A stretch of DNA of 64,000 bases from Tunturiibacter gelidiferens (GTDB taxonomy: Bacteria; Acidobacteriota; Terriglobia; Terriglobales; Acidobacteriaceae). The position numbers were made by a program, and so were the translations under genes. Positions within the stretch are counted from its first letter, which is position 1; every line of letters starts with the position of its first letter. The stretch is taken from assembly GCF_013410115.1 (NCBI RefSeq), contig NZ_JACCCV010000001.1, forward strand, positions 1,674,001 through 1,738,000. The letters run 5' to 3'. Under the pieces are notes generated by a model. The model had not been told where the DNA came from. It did no database searches and was given only the letters and a program-made list of their open reading frames with translations. Shown piece by piece: positions 17,089 through 26,064 of the stretch.

Positions 17089-18307
17089 TTACATATTCAT
17101 TGCCACCTCAAATTCTAGAGAAGACTCTATGGGTTGGCAGCAGCTTCCATTTGGCTCCAAACTGGATGAAGAGGGAATTGCCCTCAGTTCATTGCTGATG
17201 GATAACAAAGTCATCTGCACACGCTCGGAAATTTCCTGCATGTAGACATCTGCAGTTGTTGACGCAGACGAGTGCCGAAGTATGCCCTGGATGTCTCTAA
17301 CCGAGCCCATCGTTTGAGCGAGTGTTGCAATCGAACGACGAATGACCTGGAACGTCAGCTTAGGCAATTTCAATTCGGCAGCCAGTTTGTGTAATACCTG
17401 TTTGCGGAATCTGTCTGCATCAATAAAGTTTTCCCTGCTATTCGAGAAAATAAACGTATCAGGAGTAGGTGTTGGACATTGCTGTTTCCAAAACAGTAGT
17501 GCCTTGGCTAACTCCTGAGTGATATGGATCACTCCCATGCTCTTTGGCGTTTTACCCCATGGACGAATTTTCCCTTTATATACTGTCTCACTCAACGTTA
17601 TGGTCAGCTTTTCATAGTTGAAACTTTGCCACTTGAGAGCAAACATTTCACTGGGCCGCAATGCATTCGTCATACCAAGCTCTAATAGCAGACGATCACG
17701 GGGACCCAAGCGAGAGAGAACTTCTCTGAGCTGTTCCCAGGTCAAAAGTTGTTTTATCAACCCCGCGTAGCTGTGTCGGAACTCGGAGCCTTCGCGCTGG
17801 ATCCTTCGCAAGAAATCCCTGCTCCTCTGCCTCTGCAAAAATATCGCGCAGATATGCGTGAATTTGAAGGACACGATCTCTGGATCTTTCTTTGGCCAAA
17901 TTATGCAGATGAATCTGCAGGCGAAATTTATCGAAGCTCTTCAACGAGATAGCGTCAAAGCTATCGATTAGGTCACGCTCGATGAGAAGTTTCTTGACCT
18001 TGGCGGTCTCAACCCTCCACATTCCTTCTTTCAGAGGAAGAAAGCGATTGCGAACAAACCATCCGAAAGTTACCGAACTGTCGATCCAAACTCCTTCCTC
18101 ATAGCGTGCTCCTGTTTGTTTGAAGAGGTGGAAATCCAGGATCTCTCGTGCTTCTGCCTTGTTCATGTGAGCCTGGAATCCCAGGATCACCGTGGCGGTC
18201 ATGCGTCTTTGTTCGTTTGTTGTCGGATCAATCACTGTCTTGCGGAAATATCCATACCACTTCTTCCCGCGGAGCTCGATCCAGCCTCTTTGGCGTGACT
18301 TTCTCAT
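17089..18307 (-). pseudogene. Tyrosine recombinase/phage-type integrase, frameshifted
   Basis: Two overlapping frames form one integrase of about 405 residues. The N-terminal part (from 18307: RKKWYGYFRKTV-like arm-binding domain, then a SAM-like core-binding domain ending RVPTQLRGVDKTT) and the catalytic part (LTWEQLREVLSRLGPRDRLL) are separated by one extra base in an A4 run at 17744-17747. The catalytic residues seen are Arg in NALRPSEMFALKW, Lys in YKGKIRPWGKT, Arg in FQVIRRSIATLAQ (the box II His is replaced) and Tyr in TTADVYMQEI. The region has lower GC than its surroundings. It is adjacent to a repeat-rich att-like zone and the metal-resistance genes, so it probably inserted an island here. 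A sequencing indel is a real alternative. Confidence 0.8.
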
Positions 18308-18503
18308 TTGTCCCTCGATTGTTTAGTGGGGGGACGCTGATTGGGTCAGCAATCATTCTATTGAGCGGCGAGCCTCTGACTCTGACCTCTGCTGTGACAG
18401 TTACGCTAACTGGTTGTATCTAAATAATTTAATGGGCGTTGATGGCTAACTACGGCACCCAAAGACATTCAAAAACACGGGGAAAAACGCGAATCCCAAA
18501 TTT

Positions 18504-18527
18504 CAGCACCCTCGCCAGCACCCTCGC
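18504..18527. repeat. Tandem 12-bp direct repeat CAGCACCCTCGC (two copies)
   Basis: Copies at 18504-18515 and 18516-18527. A third copy of AGCACCCTCGC is at 18644-18654, and inverted AGGGTGC copies are at 18624 and 18634. They look like iterated protein-binding sites. Confidence 0.75.
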
Positions 18528-18547
18528 AAATTGAACGTGCCGAGATT

Positions 18548-18562
18548 CAGACCTCTGCCGTG
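18548..18562. repeat. 15-bp direct repeat, left candidate attachment core
   Basis: CAGACCTCTGCCGTG, identical to 29512-29526. The pair flanks the whole arsenic and RND efflux block. Confidence 0.5.
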
Positions 18563-18594
18563 CAGCGACAGAGCTCTGGACTACGGCAGAGGTC
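18550..18594. repeat. 12-bp inverted repeat around the attachment core
   Basis: GACCTCTGCCGT (18550-18561) and ACGGCAGAGGTC (18583-18594) are perfect arms, 21 bases apart. This resembles a recombinase core site with two inverted half-sites. Confidence 0.7.
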
Positions 18595-18633
18595 CAGTCC
18601 AAATCGATCTTTTTCAAATTTTTAGGGTGCGGA

Positions 18634-18651
18634 AGGGTGCTCAAGCACCCT
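18634..18651. repeat. 18-bp palindrome AGGGTGCT-CA-AGCACCCT
   Basis: Perfect arms with a 2-base centre and no T-run on either side, so a simple terminator for acr3 is unlikely. It shares the GCACCCT motif with the tandem repeat at 18504. Confidence 0.6.
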
Positions 18652-18756
18652 CGCGACGTTCCAAGTTTCAGCGAATCTGATGCCTACGGCGTCTGTTCCT
18701 GCCTATCGAGCCTATCTCGCACCGCTGGCAAATCGTCTCAGCGTTGCCGAGACATT

Positions 18757-19875
18757 TTATTGGGCGTCTTCGACCGGGCGTGCATGAAAGCCTGTGGCCC
18801 CCTGCCCAAAATACCGGTGTCTAAGCCAGAAGGCCACGTTGACCAAGCCGATCAACGCTGGCACCTCTATGAGTGGGCCCACGACACCGACGAACGCCTC
18901 TCCAGAGTTCAACCCAAAGACTGCCACCGCTACCGCAATAGCCAGCTCAAAGTTGTTACCGGCAGCCGTGAAGGAGAGGGTAGCCGATTGTGCATAATCC
19001 GCGCCAAGCCGCTTGCCCATCCAAAAGCTGACCAGAAACATAATGAGGAAATAGACGACCAGAGGAACAGCAATCTTCACTACATCAAGAGGCAGTCTCA
19101 CAATGAGATCGCCTTTCAGCGAGAACATGACCAGAATTGTGAAGAGCAGCGCGACTAGCGTGAGCGGAGTCACCCGAGGAAGGAAGCGCGCCCGATACCA
19201 TTCCTCCCCTTTGAGGCGAATGAGAAAGAACCGTGTCAGGAATCCGGCGACAAATGGAACACCGAGATAAAGGCCGACGCTCTTCGCAATCTGGTCGATT
19301 CCGATTTTGACAATGCTCCCCTCAAGGCCAAACCACTTCGGGAGCACCGTAAGGAAAGCCCAGGCGTAGATACTGTAAAAAAGCACCTGAAAGACGCTGT
19401 TGATAGCGACCAGTCCGGCGACGTAATCCGTATCGCCTTCTGCAAGCTCATTCCAGACGAGGACCATCGCAATACAACGTGCAATGCCGATCAGGATGAG
19501 GCCGCGCATGTATGCCGGTTCATTGTGCAGGAAGACAACTGCCAGGAAGAACATGAGTGCCGGTCCGATGAACCAGTTTTGTATCAGCGACAGACCAAGT
19601 ACGCGCTTGTTGCGGAAGACCTCGCCCAACTTCTCATATCGAACCTTCGCGAGTGGCGGGAACATCATGATGATGAGTCCGATGGCGATCGGAATATTGG
19701 TCGTGCCGGTCTGAAATCGATTGACGAAGGCCGCCGAATTGGGGATGAAGTGGCCGATGCTCACACCGACGGCCATTGCGAGGAATATCCAGAGCGTAAG
19801 AAAGCGATCCAGAAAAGATAGCTTCTTTCGTTGCGCGGGAGCGCATACACGTCCTTGCGTTATGGCTGTGGTCAT
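18757..19875 (-). CDS. arsB/acr3: Arsenite efflux transporter, ACR3 family
   Basis: The longer frame upstream has no ribosome site; ATG 19875 lies 2 bases after the arsR stop. The 372-residue membrane protein has ten predicted helices: [20 protein letters not shown], then [20 protein letters not shown] (the conserved PPL motif), [16 protein letters not shown] with the essential Cys, and [20 protein letters not shown] (the GNNFELA motif). It exports arsenite using the proton motive force. It is co-transcribed with arsR and controlled by the divergent promoter at 20295-20372. Confidence 0.95.
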   Translation of the reverse strand: MTTAITQGRVCAPAQRKKLSFLDRFLTLWIFLAMAVGVSIGHFIPNSAAFVNRFQTGTTNIPIAIGLIIMMFPPLAKVRYEKLGEVFRNKRVLGLSLIQNWFIGPALMFFLAVVFLHNEPAYMRGLILIGIARCIAMVLVWNELAEGDTDYVAGLVAINSVFQVLFYSIYAWAFLTVLPKWFGLEGSIVKIGIDQIAKSVGLYLGVPFVAGFLTRFFLIRLKGEEWYRARFLPRVTPLTLVALLFTILVMFSLKGDLIVRLPLDVVKIAVPLVVYFLIMFLVSFWMGKRLGADYAQSATLSFTAAGNNFELAIAVAVAVFGLNSGEAFVGVVGPLIEVPALIGLVNVAFWLRHRYFGQGATGFHARPVEDAQ

Positions 19876-19877
19876 AT

Positions 19878-20294
19878 CTAGCAAGCCTCGCAGCACGGTT
19901 CCGTAATAGCCGTGGGGAGTGGAGCACCTTCGAGCGCGGGGTATTTCGACGGAGAGCAGCAAGCCTTGGTGAGACGCGCCTTATCTGCCTGCATAGACTT
20001 GTCTTCCTTCAACCAATCGAGGGTCTGTCGAAGGATTTGCGTTGCCCCGATGTGGGGCGGCATAACGATGCGGTAGTGCATCCACTTGCCTTCTCGGCGC
20101 ACCGAGACGATGCCAGCCTTCCGCAGATACGCCAAATGCCTAGAGATTTTCGGCTGCGGGCCACCCAGGATTTCCACGAAGTAGCAGACGCAAACTTCCT
20201 GATCTCCCATGAGGTTGAGGAGCCGGATGCGGGTATTGTCTCCCAAAGCCTGAAAGAACTGCTGCATGTCGAATAGTTGCGCTCGCCTTGCCAT
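19878..20294 (-). CDS. arsR: ArsR-type arsenite-responsive repressor
   Basis: ATG 20294 starts 138 residues ([20 protein letters not shown]). The winged helix has the arsenic-sensing site EVCVCYF (Cys35 and Cys37 in the alpha-3 region), then [20 protein letters not shown] as recognition helix and wing. An unusual C-terminal tail with ACCSP and EPCCEAC may add thiol ligands. It should repress both divergent ars units and release DNA on binding As(III). An inverted repeat and paired direct repeats in the 78-bp intergenic region are candidate operators. Confidence 0.93.
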   Translation of the reverse strand: MARRAQLFDMQQFFQALGDNTRIRLLNLMGDQEVCVCYFVEILGGPQPKISRHLAYLRKAGIVSVRREGKWMHYRIVMPPHIGATQILRQTLDWLKEDKSMQADKARLTKACCSPSKYPALEGAPLPTAITEPCCEAC

Positions 20295-20297
20295 AGA

Positions 20298-20355
20298 GAA
20301 TGTATACGCCTTGACGAATACGAAAGCAAGAGATACATTCACATTGGCGAATATG
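20298..20355. promoter_or_regulatory. Divergent ars promoter with candidate ArsR operators
   Basis: GAATGTAT (20298-20305) and ATACATTC (20333-20340) form a perfect inverted repeat. TTGACGAATACG (20311) and TTGGCGAATATG (20344) are direct repeats 33 bp apart, consistent with two sites on one face of the helix. Confidence 0.5.
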
Positions 20356-20372
20356 TCCTCGGAGGTGGTTGC

Positions 20373-21269
20373 ATGGCAGAACAGATTCTTGATTCCATTC
20401 GATCGAAGTACGGTGCAGTTGCACAGAGCACGCTATCGAGCGACGATGACGGTGTAAGGGCCGTTGCAGAAGCCTTTGGCTATTCGACAGAGGAACTAAC
20501 CTCGATCCCAGCCGAGGCAAACATGGGCCTGTCTTGCGGCAATCCCGCGGCGACCGCGCACATTCGGCCCGGTGAGGTGGTAGTGGATCTCGGTTCCGGG
20601 GGCGGCCTCGATGTCTTTCTGGCGTCAAAGATGGTGGGGGCGCAGGGACGTGCAATCGGCATTGATATGACTCCGGCCATGATTGAGCGGGCCAGAGCGA
20701 ACGCAATGGCGGGCGGCTATACCAATGTGGAGTTTTACCAGTCCACTATCGACCACATCCCGCTTCCCGATGCTTCTGTGGATTGCGTCATGTCGAATTG
20801 CGTCCTGAACCTCGCACCGGATAAGTCCGCTGTCTTCCGCGAGATTGCCCGTGTGCTCAAGCCTGGAGGCCGTGTTACCGTGAGTGACATAGCCTTGAAG
20901 GGCGAGCTACCGGAGGCCGTCGCTCGCAGCATGGCCGCCTATGTGGGCTGCATCGCTGGCGCGATCAAGATCGACGAATACCGTGCCGGTCTTCTCGCAG
21001 CAGGATTCGAGCATGTTGAGATCTTGGACAGTGGAGCGGACCTGAACGCTTACACCAAAGTGGAGAATCAGTCGGGTTGCTGTTCCCCCGCGATGGATGG
21101 AGAGTCCTGCTGTGCGCCCGCGCCAAATATAGCATCACTCCACACGGAACTGAATGATTTGCTGAAGAACCATGACATCAATGCCGCGGCCGCAAGTGTA
21201 AAGGTCTACGCCGTCAAGCCAAAAGCCACAGCGTCATCCCCTTGCTGTGGCCCGTCTTGCTGTGCGTAG
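20373..21269 (+). CDS. arsM: Arsenite S-adenosylmethionine methyltransferase
   Basis: The start at ATG 20373 has GGAGGTGG upstream. The 298-residue enzyme has the SAM loop [10 protein letters not shown] (71-80) and the three arsenic-binding cysteines of ArsM in LSCGNPAA (Cys55), [10 protein letters not shown] (Cys143) and VGCIAGAIK (Cys193). It adds methyl groups to trivalent arsenic in the cytoplasm and yields volatile or exportable forms. Past the usual end there is a Cys-rich extension (SGCCSP, ESCCAP and a final [10 protein letters not shown]), which could bind additional As(III). It is the first gene of the plus-strand ars unit. Confidence 0.93.
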   Translation: MAEQILDSIRSKYGAVAQSTLSSDDDGVRAVAEAFGYSTEELTSIPAEANMGLSCGNPAATAHIRPGEVVVDLGSGGGLDVFLASKMVGAQGRAIGIDMTPAMIERARANAMAGGYTNVEFYQSTIDHIPLPDASVDCVMSNCVLNLAPDKSAVFREIARVLKPGGRVTVSDIALKGELPEAVARSMAAYVGCIAGAIKIDEYRAGLLAAGFEHVEILDSGADLNAYTKVENQSGCCSPAMDGESCCAPAPNIASLHTELNDLLKNHDINAAAASVKVYAVKPKATASSPCCGPSCCA

Positions 21270-21275
21270 GAGAGC

Positions 21276-21767
21276 ATGATGCCACACTACAACGTATTGT
21301 TCTTATGCACCGGTAATTCTGCACGCTCGATCATAGCCGAGGCGATCATGAACCGCAAAGGCAGAGCCAACTTCACAGCTTATAGTGCAGGCAGCCACCC
21401 AGCAGGCATTGTTCGCCCCGAAGCGCTCAAGCAGATCGCGACTGCTGGACTCAGTACGGACGGGTTCTCCAGCAAGTCATGGGATGAATTTGCGAAACCC
21501 GATGCTCCCCAACTTCATTTCGTCTTCACTGTCTGCGACAACGCTGCCAAAGAAATATGCCCGGTTTGGCCGGGGCAGCCAATGACGGCCCACTGGGGAG
21601 TGCCCGATCCCGCTACAGCCGTGGGCAGGCCGGAAGAGATTGACCGCGCATTTCGTGACACCTTCTCCATCCTTGATCGGAGAATTGCTCTGTTTCTCTC
21701 TTTGCCGCTCTCGACACTTGACCAGCTTGCCTTGCAAAAGGAAATTGACAATATAGGACATCAGTAG
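21276..21767 (+). CDS. arsC: Arsenate reductase, low-molecular-weight phosphatase type (copy 1)
   Basis: 163 residues. The P-loop CTGNSARS (Cys11-Ser18) fits the CX5R phosphatase fold of thioredoxin-coupled ArsC. TVCDNAAKEICPVWPG carries the second and third redox cysteines, and HWGVPDPA is the conserved general-acid loop. It reduces arsenate to arsenite for Acr3 or ArsM. The gene begins 6 bp after arsM (GTAGGAGAGC ribosome site). The N-terminal half resembles the longer ArsC/HdrI-like group common in soil bacteria. Confidence 0.92.
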   Translation: MMPHYNVLFLCTGNSARSIIAEAIMNRKGRANFTAYSAGSHPAGIVRPEALKQIATAGLSTDGFSSKSWDEFAKPDAPQLHFVFTVCDNAAKEICPVWPGQPMTAHWGVPDPATAVGRPEEIDRAFRDTFSILDRRIALFLSLPLSTLDQLALQKEIDNIGHQ

Positions 21768-21797
21768 AACCGTTCAACCGAAGGAGCTTGACCAGGG

Positions 21798-22208
21798 ATG
21801 CGTACTTTCATTTTTGCCTGTATTCATAACGCTGGTCGTTCACAGATGTCGGCTGCCTTCTTCAACCAACTCGTCGATCCTGATTTGGCGCATGGTATTT
21901 CTGCTGGGACTCATCCCGCCGAACATGTTCATCCAGTAGTCGTGGACGCAATGCGCGAGGTGGGAATCGACCTCAGCAACGCGAAGCCTCAGAAGCTTAC
22001 GGCAGAGTTGGCGAAAAATGCCGAAATGCTGGTCACGATGGGTTGCGGAGATGAGTGCCCCTACGTCCCTAGCCTCAGGCGTGACGATTGGCCGTTGCCC
22101 GATCCCAAGGGACAGGGAATAGAAATCGTGCGCCAAACTCGTGATGAGATCAAGCAGCGTGTTTTGAAGTTGCTGGCGCGGGAGCAGTTGAACACGATTC
22201 CAGCGTAG
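21798..22208 (+). CDS. arsC: Arsenate reductase, low-molecular-weight phosphatase type (copy 2)
   Basis: 136 residues with the P-loop CIHNAGRS (Cys8-Ser15), the strand MLVTMGCGDECPYVP with the two extra redox cysteines, and the acid loop WPLPDPKG. Sequence differs strongly from copy 1, so it is a separate lineage rather than a recent duplicate; it is closer to the classical thioredoxin-coupled ArsC. AAGGAGC lies 9 bases before the ATG. Two reductases may widen the redox-partner or affinity range. Confidence 0.92.
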   Translation: MRTFIFACIHNAGRSQMSAAFFNQLVDPDLAHGISAGTHPAEHVHPVVVDAMREVGIDLSNAKPQKLTAELAKNAEMLVTMGCGDECPYVPSLRRDDWPLPDPKGQGIEIVRQTRDEIKQRVLKLLAREQLNTIPA

Positions 22209-22210
22209 GT

Positions 22211-22873
22211 ATGGCGATAGACTTAGTTGTGGCACAGTTCATCCAGACCGAAGCTCATTTCAATAACAGGACAGCCTGCTCCCCTCCTGCGACGATGACG
22301 GGTACGATTGCCTGGCTTCAGGGAATCACCTTGGTATGGATGTTGGTAGAGTGCGGAGTATCTCTCTACGGAGCTGTGACGGCGCACAGTTCGGCGCTGC
22401 TGGCATTTGGCGCTGACAGCTTTGTGGAACTGCTATCGGCGACGGTGGTTCTCTTAGCGCTTGTCCCATCATTTCCACTCACGAAAGACCGTGCCGCACG
22501 GTTGGCTGGAGTCCTGCTCTTTGTCCTTGCAGGAATAGTCGCACTCGTGACTGTCCTTTCACTCCTATACCGTGTCAAGCCGGAGACGAGTTGCAATGGT
22601 ATTGCTATCACGTTTGCTGCCCTTATCGTGATGCCGATTCTGGCCTGGGCAAAGCGTAGAACCGCGCAACGGACAAACAACCGAGCCTTGGCTGCGGATG
22701 CGGTACAGTCCGCCACCTGTGCTTATCTAGCGCTGATAACTTTGGCGGGACTGGCTATCAATGCTGTCTGGCACATTAGTTGGGTGGATTCAGCAGCAGC
22801 CCTCCTGGCGTTGCCCATCTTGATAGTCGAGGGACGACGTGCTCTCCACGGCGAGAGTTGTGGCTGCTGCTGA
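22211..22873 (+). CDS. CDF-like membrane protein in the ars operon
   Basis: 220 residues starting 2 bp after arsC2, so translationally linked. About five to six membrane helices are visible: WLQGITLVWMLVECGVSLYG, SSALLAFGADSFVELLSATV (with the HSSALLAFGADS-type CDF signature), then AARLAGVLLFVLAGIVALVT. The C-terminal cytosolic metal domain of normal CDF transporters is missing and replaced by a short tail GESCGCC. It probably moves a metal or metalloid ion, but the substrate is unknown. Operon position suggests a link to arsenic. Confidence 0.75.
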   Translation: MAIDLVVAQFIQTEAHFNNRTACSPPATMTGTIAWLQGITLVWMLVECGVSLYGAVTAHSSALLAFGADSFVELLSATVVLLALVPSFPLTKDRAARLAGVLLFVLAGIVALVTVLSLLYRVKPETSCNGIAITFAALIVMPILAWAKRRTAQRTNNRALAADAVQSATCAYLALITLAGLAINAVWHISWVDSAAALLALPILIVEGRRALHGESCGCC

Positions 22874-22896
22874 ACCTAGAACGGGCCAAATACCTC

Positions 22897-25800
22897 TCAA
22901 TCCGTGACGCCAGAACCCTGATTCCGCGCTTGTAAATGTCCTTTACGCAATGCCCGTTCCTTCATCATGACGAAGAAGACGGGAACCAGAATCAGGACGT
23001 GGATGGTGGACGTAATCATGCCGCCTACGATAGGCGCGGCAATCGGCTTCATCACATCGGAGCCGATGCCGGATTCCCAGAGAATCGGAACAAGACTGGC
23101 AAGCACAGCGCAGACGGTCATAAGCTTTGGCCGCAGACGATGAACAGCACCTTCAATGGCTGCGTCTTCAACGTCAGCATTCGTCAGCGTCTTACCAGAT
23201 TGCAGTTTGTGTTCGAGAGCTTCATGAAGATAGACGACCATCACGACACCTGCTTCTACCGCAATTCCGAAGAGTGCGATGTAACCGACCGCCACGGCGA
23301 CGCTGAAGTTGTAGTGAAGAAGCCATTGCAAGAGCAACCCTCCACTCATCGCATAGATGGTTGGAAAGATGAGAACAAGCGCTTCGGCAACAGAGTGAAA
23401 GACCAGATACAACAATAGGAAAATCACGAAGAATACCACCGGGAGGATCAGCTGTAGGCGTTTTTTTGCGCGTAGTTCGAGTTCATATTCTCCCGACCAT
23501 TGGAAAGTGTAATTTGCGGGCAAGGCTAGTTTGTTGTGAATGAGTTTGTCTGCCTGTGCAACGAAGCCACCGTAATCGGAGTTCTTGAGATCGATGTAGA
23601 TGTATCCCGTCAGCGCACCGTCTTCATCCCGGATCATGGCAGGGCCATGCGAGAAGGAGACCTTCGCTACCTGTCCAAGCGGAATCTGAGCGCCGGGTGG
23701 GGTGCCGATCAGTACCCCACGCATCTTGTCGATATTGTCGCGAAAGTCGCGCTGATAGCGGACATTGATGGGGTAGCGTTCTCGGCCCTCGATGTTCTCT
23801 GCAATATTCTGTCCGCCGATGCCAGATGAAACCGCTGTCTGAACGTCCGCAATCGTTAGACCGTAACGCGCTGCCTCTTCCCGTTTGACTTCGACATTGA
23901 CGTAGAAACCCTGCGCGACCTTTTCAGCAAAGACAGATCGCACCTGGGGCAGCCCTGAAAGAACAGTCTGAAGCTGCGAGGCAAGTTGCTGAATGCCATC
24001 CACATTTGGCCCCTGCACCTTCATGCCAAGTGGTGTCTTGATGCCGGTCAATTCCATGTCGAGGCGGTTTTCGACCGGGCTTGTCCAGGTATTGGAAAGC
24101 CCCGGAAACTGGAGCTTCTCATCCATCTGCTGAATGAGCTTTTCGTAGGTCATCCCAGCGGGCCATTGCTCCCGTGGTTTGAGCATTAGCGTGGTGTCAT
24201 ACATGTCCAGAGGTGCATTGTCGGTTGCGCTGTCTGATCGCCCAACCGCTCCGAATACGCTGGCCACCTCCGGAAAACTGCGAAGAATGCGGTCCTGCTG
24301 CTGCAGGAGCACCTTCGCTTGTTCGATGGAGATGCCTGGAAGAGCGGTCGGCATGTAGAGAGTGGAGCCTTCAAAGAGAGCTGGCATGAACTGACTGCCC
24401 AAACGTGTTGCTAGTGGAAACGTGACCAGCAGAAAGATCAGGTTAACCACGATGGTGAGCCAGCGGTGTCGCAGGCAGAATTTCAGGATGGGCAGGTAAA
24501 TCGCCTGCGTGACTCGTGAGATAGGATTCGCATTCTCCGGCTTGAGCCGCCCTCGAATCAGCATCACCATTAGGACCGGCACGAGCGTGATGGCAAGGAT
24601 GGAGGAGGAGCCGACCGCCAGGGTCTTGGTCCATGCCAGCGGCCGGAACATGCGTCCTTCCTGCGCTTCGAGCAGGAAGACCGGCAAGAAGGAAACGACG
24701 ATGATAATCAGTGAAAAGAAGAGTGCAGGACCAACCTGCTTGGCCGAGTTGATAAGAATGCTTTGCCGCTCTAACTCAGATACCGGGTTGGCATCGTTTT
24801 CCTGCCGTTCCGACAGATGGCGATAGCCATTTTCGACCATCACAATGGAAGCATCGACAAGCACACCAACCGCTAAGGCGATGCCGCCCAGGGACATGAT
24901 GTTCGAACTCACCCCCAGCCAGTACATCGGGATAAAAGACATCAGCACCGCGATAGGCAAGGCGACGATGGCAATGAGCGCAGAACGGAAATGAAACAGG
25001 AAGACGATGATGACGAGGCTGACGATAATGGCTTCTTCGGTCAAATCACGCTGCAGCGTTTTGATAGACGCCTCGATCAAGTCGGATCGATCATAACCCG
25101 TCATGATCTGGACGCCGGGTGGAAATGAGGGCGCTATCTCACGGAGCTTCTGCTTTACTCCATTGATGACGTTCAATGCGTTCATGCCCTGGCGCATGAC
25201 GATGATTCCGCCGACCGTCTCCCCGTCTCCATGCCACTCCGCGACCCCCTCGCGTATATCCGGGCCAAAGCTCACCGTTCCGAGATCGCGCAACAGAACA
25301 GGGGTCCCATTCTTGCTGCCGACGGCAACTGTAGCGAGATCGTCCAGTGAGCGCAGATATCCGAGACCACGGATCATGTAGTCCGCGCCGCTCAAGTTAA
25401 GGACGCGACCGCCGACTTCATTCGTGCTCATCTTTACTTTGTCGATGACGGTAGAAAGCGGAATGCCGTAGGCAAGTAGCTTGTTGGGGTCGAGCTGTAG
25501 CTGATATTGCTTGACGAAGCCACCGATGCTGGCTACCTCGGCAACTCCGGGCACAGTCTCCAGCCCATAGCGCAGATGCCAGTCCTGCAAACTGCGCAGG
25601 TCGGCAAGACTGTGTTTGCCGCTCTTATCGACGATGGCATACTCATAGACCCAGCCTGCGCCCGTCGCATCAGGGCCGATCGAAGGATGAACGTTCTCCG
25701 GCAAGCGTCCGCTTATTTGTTGCAGGTATTCGATGACCCGCGAGCGCGCCCAGTAGAGATCCGTGCCGTCCTCGAACACGACATAGACGTAGGAGTCGCC

Positions 25801-26064
25801 AAGCATGGTCTGCGCGCGAACGGCTTTGACATGCGGGGCAGCCAGCAAACTCGTGACGATGGGATAGGTCACCTGGTCTTCGATGACATCGGGCGGCTCG
25901 CCTGCCCAACCCGTATGAACGATCACTTGTACGTCCGAAATGTCCGGTAGTGCGTCCAGCGGCACATGTTGCAATGACCAGATACCGGCAAGTGTGAGCA
26001 GCAATACTCCGGTGAACACGATAAAGCGATTGCGGGCGCAAACGTCAATAATTCTGGAAAGCAT
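22897..26064 (-). CDS. cusA: Heavy-metal RND efflux pump, CusA/CzcA family
   Basis: 1055 residues, the usual length. It begins MLSRIIDVCARNRFIVFTGV, then LPDISDVQVIVHTGWAGEPP as in HME-RND pumps. Two sets of transmembrane helices surround two large periplasmic loops. The proton-relay Asp lies in AVGVLVDASIVMVENGYRHL. A Met-rich region is seen between the loops, which is more like Cu/Ag (CusA) than Zn/Co (CzcA) pumps. It works with the adaptor and outer-membrane channel encoded upstream; its start overlaps the cusB stop (TAATG). It is oriented against the ars operon, 23 bp away. Confidence 0.92.
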   Translation of the reverse strand: MLSRIIDVCARNRFIVFTGVLLLTLAGIWSLQHVPLDALPDISDVQVIVHTGWAGEPPDVIEDQVTYPIVTSLLAAPHVKAVRAQTMLGDSYVYVVFEDGTDLYWARSRVIEYLQQISGRLPENVHPSIGPDATGAGWVYEYAIVDKSGKHSLADLRSLQDWHLRYGLETVPGVAEVASIGGFVKQYQLQLDPNKLLAYGIPLSTVIDKVKMSTNEVGGRVLNLSGADYMIRGLGYLRSLDDLATVAVGSKNGTPVLLRDLGTVSFGPDIREGVAEWHGDGETVGGIIVMRQGMNALNVINGVKQKLREIAPSFPPGVQIMTGYDRSDLIEASIKTLQRDLTEEAIIVSLVIIVFLFHFRSALIAIVALPIAVLMSFIPMYWLGVSSNIMSLGGIALAVGVLVDASIVMVENGYRHLSERQENDANPVSELERQSILINSAKQVGPALFFSLIIIVVSFLPVFLLEAQEGRMFRPLAWTKTLAVGSSSILAITLVPVLMVMLIRGRLKPENANPISRVTQAIYLPILKFCLRHRWLTIVVNLIFLLVTFPLATRLGSQFMPALFEGSTLYMPTALPGISIEQAKVLLQQQDRILRSFPEVASVFGAVGRSDSATDNAPLDMYDTTLMLKPREQWPAGMTYEKLIQQMDEKLQFPGLSNTWTSPVENRLDMELTGIKTPLGMKVQGPNVDGIQQLASQLQTVLSGLPQVRSVFAEKVAQGFYVNVEVKREEAARYGLTIADVQTAVSSGIGGQNIAENIEGRERYPINVRYQRDFRDNIDKMRGVLIGTPPGAQIPLGQVAKVSFSHGPAMIRDEDGALTGYIYIDLKNSDYGGFVAQADKLIHNKLALPANYTFQWSGEYELELRAKKRLQLILPVVFFVIFLLLYLVFHSVAEALVLIFPTIYAMSGGLLLQWLLHYNFSVAVAVGYIALFGIAVEAGVVMVVYLHEALEHKLQSGKTLTNADVEDAAIEGAVHRLRPKLMTVCAVLASLVPILWESGIGSDVMKPIAAPIVGGMITSTIHVLILVPVFFVMMKERALRKGHLQARNQGSGVTD

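Larger units (their letters stand above)
18308..18756. other. Repeat-rich non-coding zone between integrase and acr3
   Basis: No gene. It contains a 15-bp att-like core (18548), an inverted copy (18583), a 13/15 match (18382-18396), a tandem 12-bp repeat (18504) and an 18-bp palindrome (18634). This density is typical of integrase attachment regions. Confidence 0.55.

Noticed and set aside
16411..17118. Plus-strand frame of 235 codons
   Set aside because: Overlaps the YhcG gene antisense and runs into the intergenic repeat; composition not coding-like.
18637..19158. Plus-strand frame of 173 codons
   Set aside because: Antisense of acr3 and the att zone.
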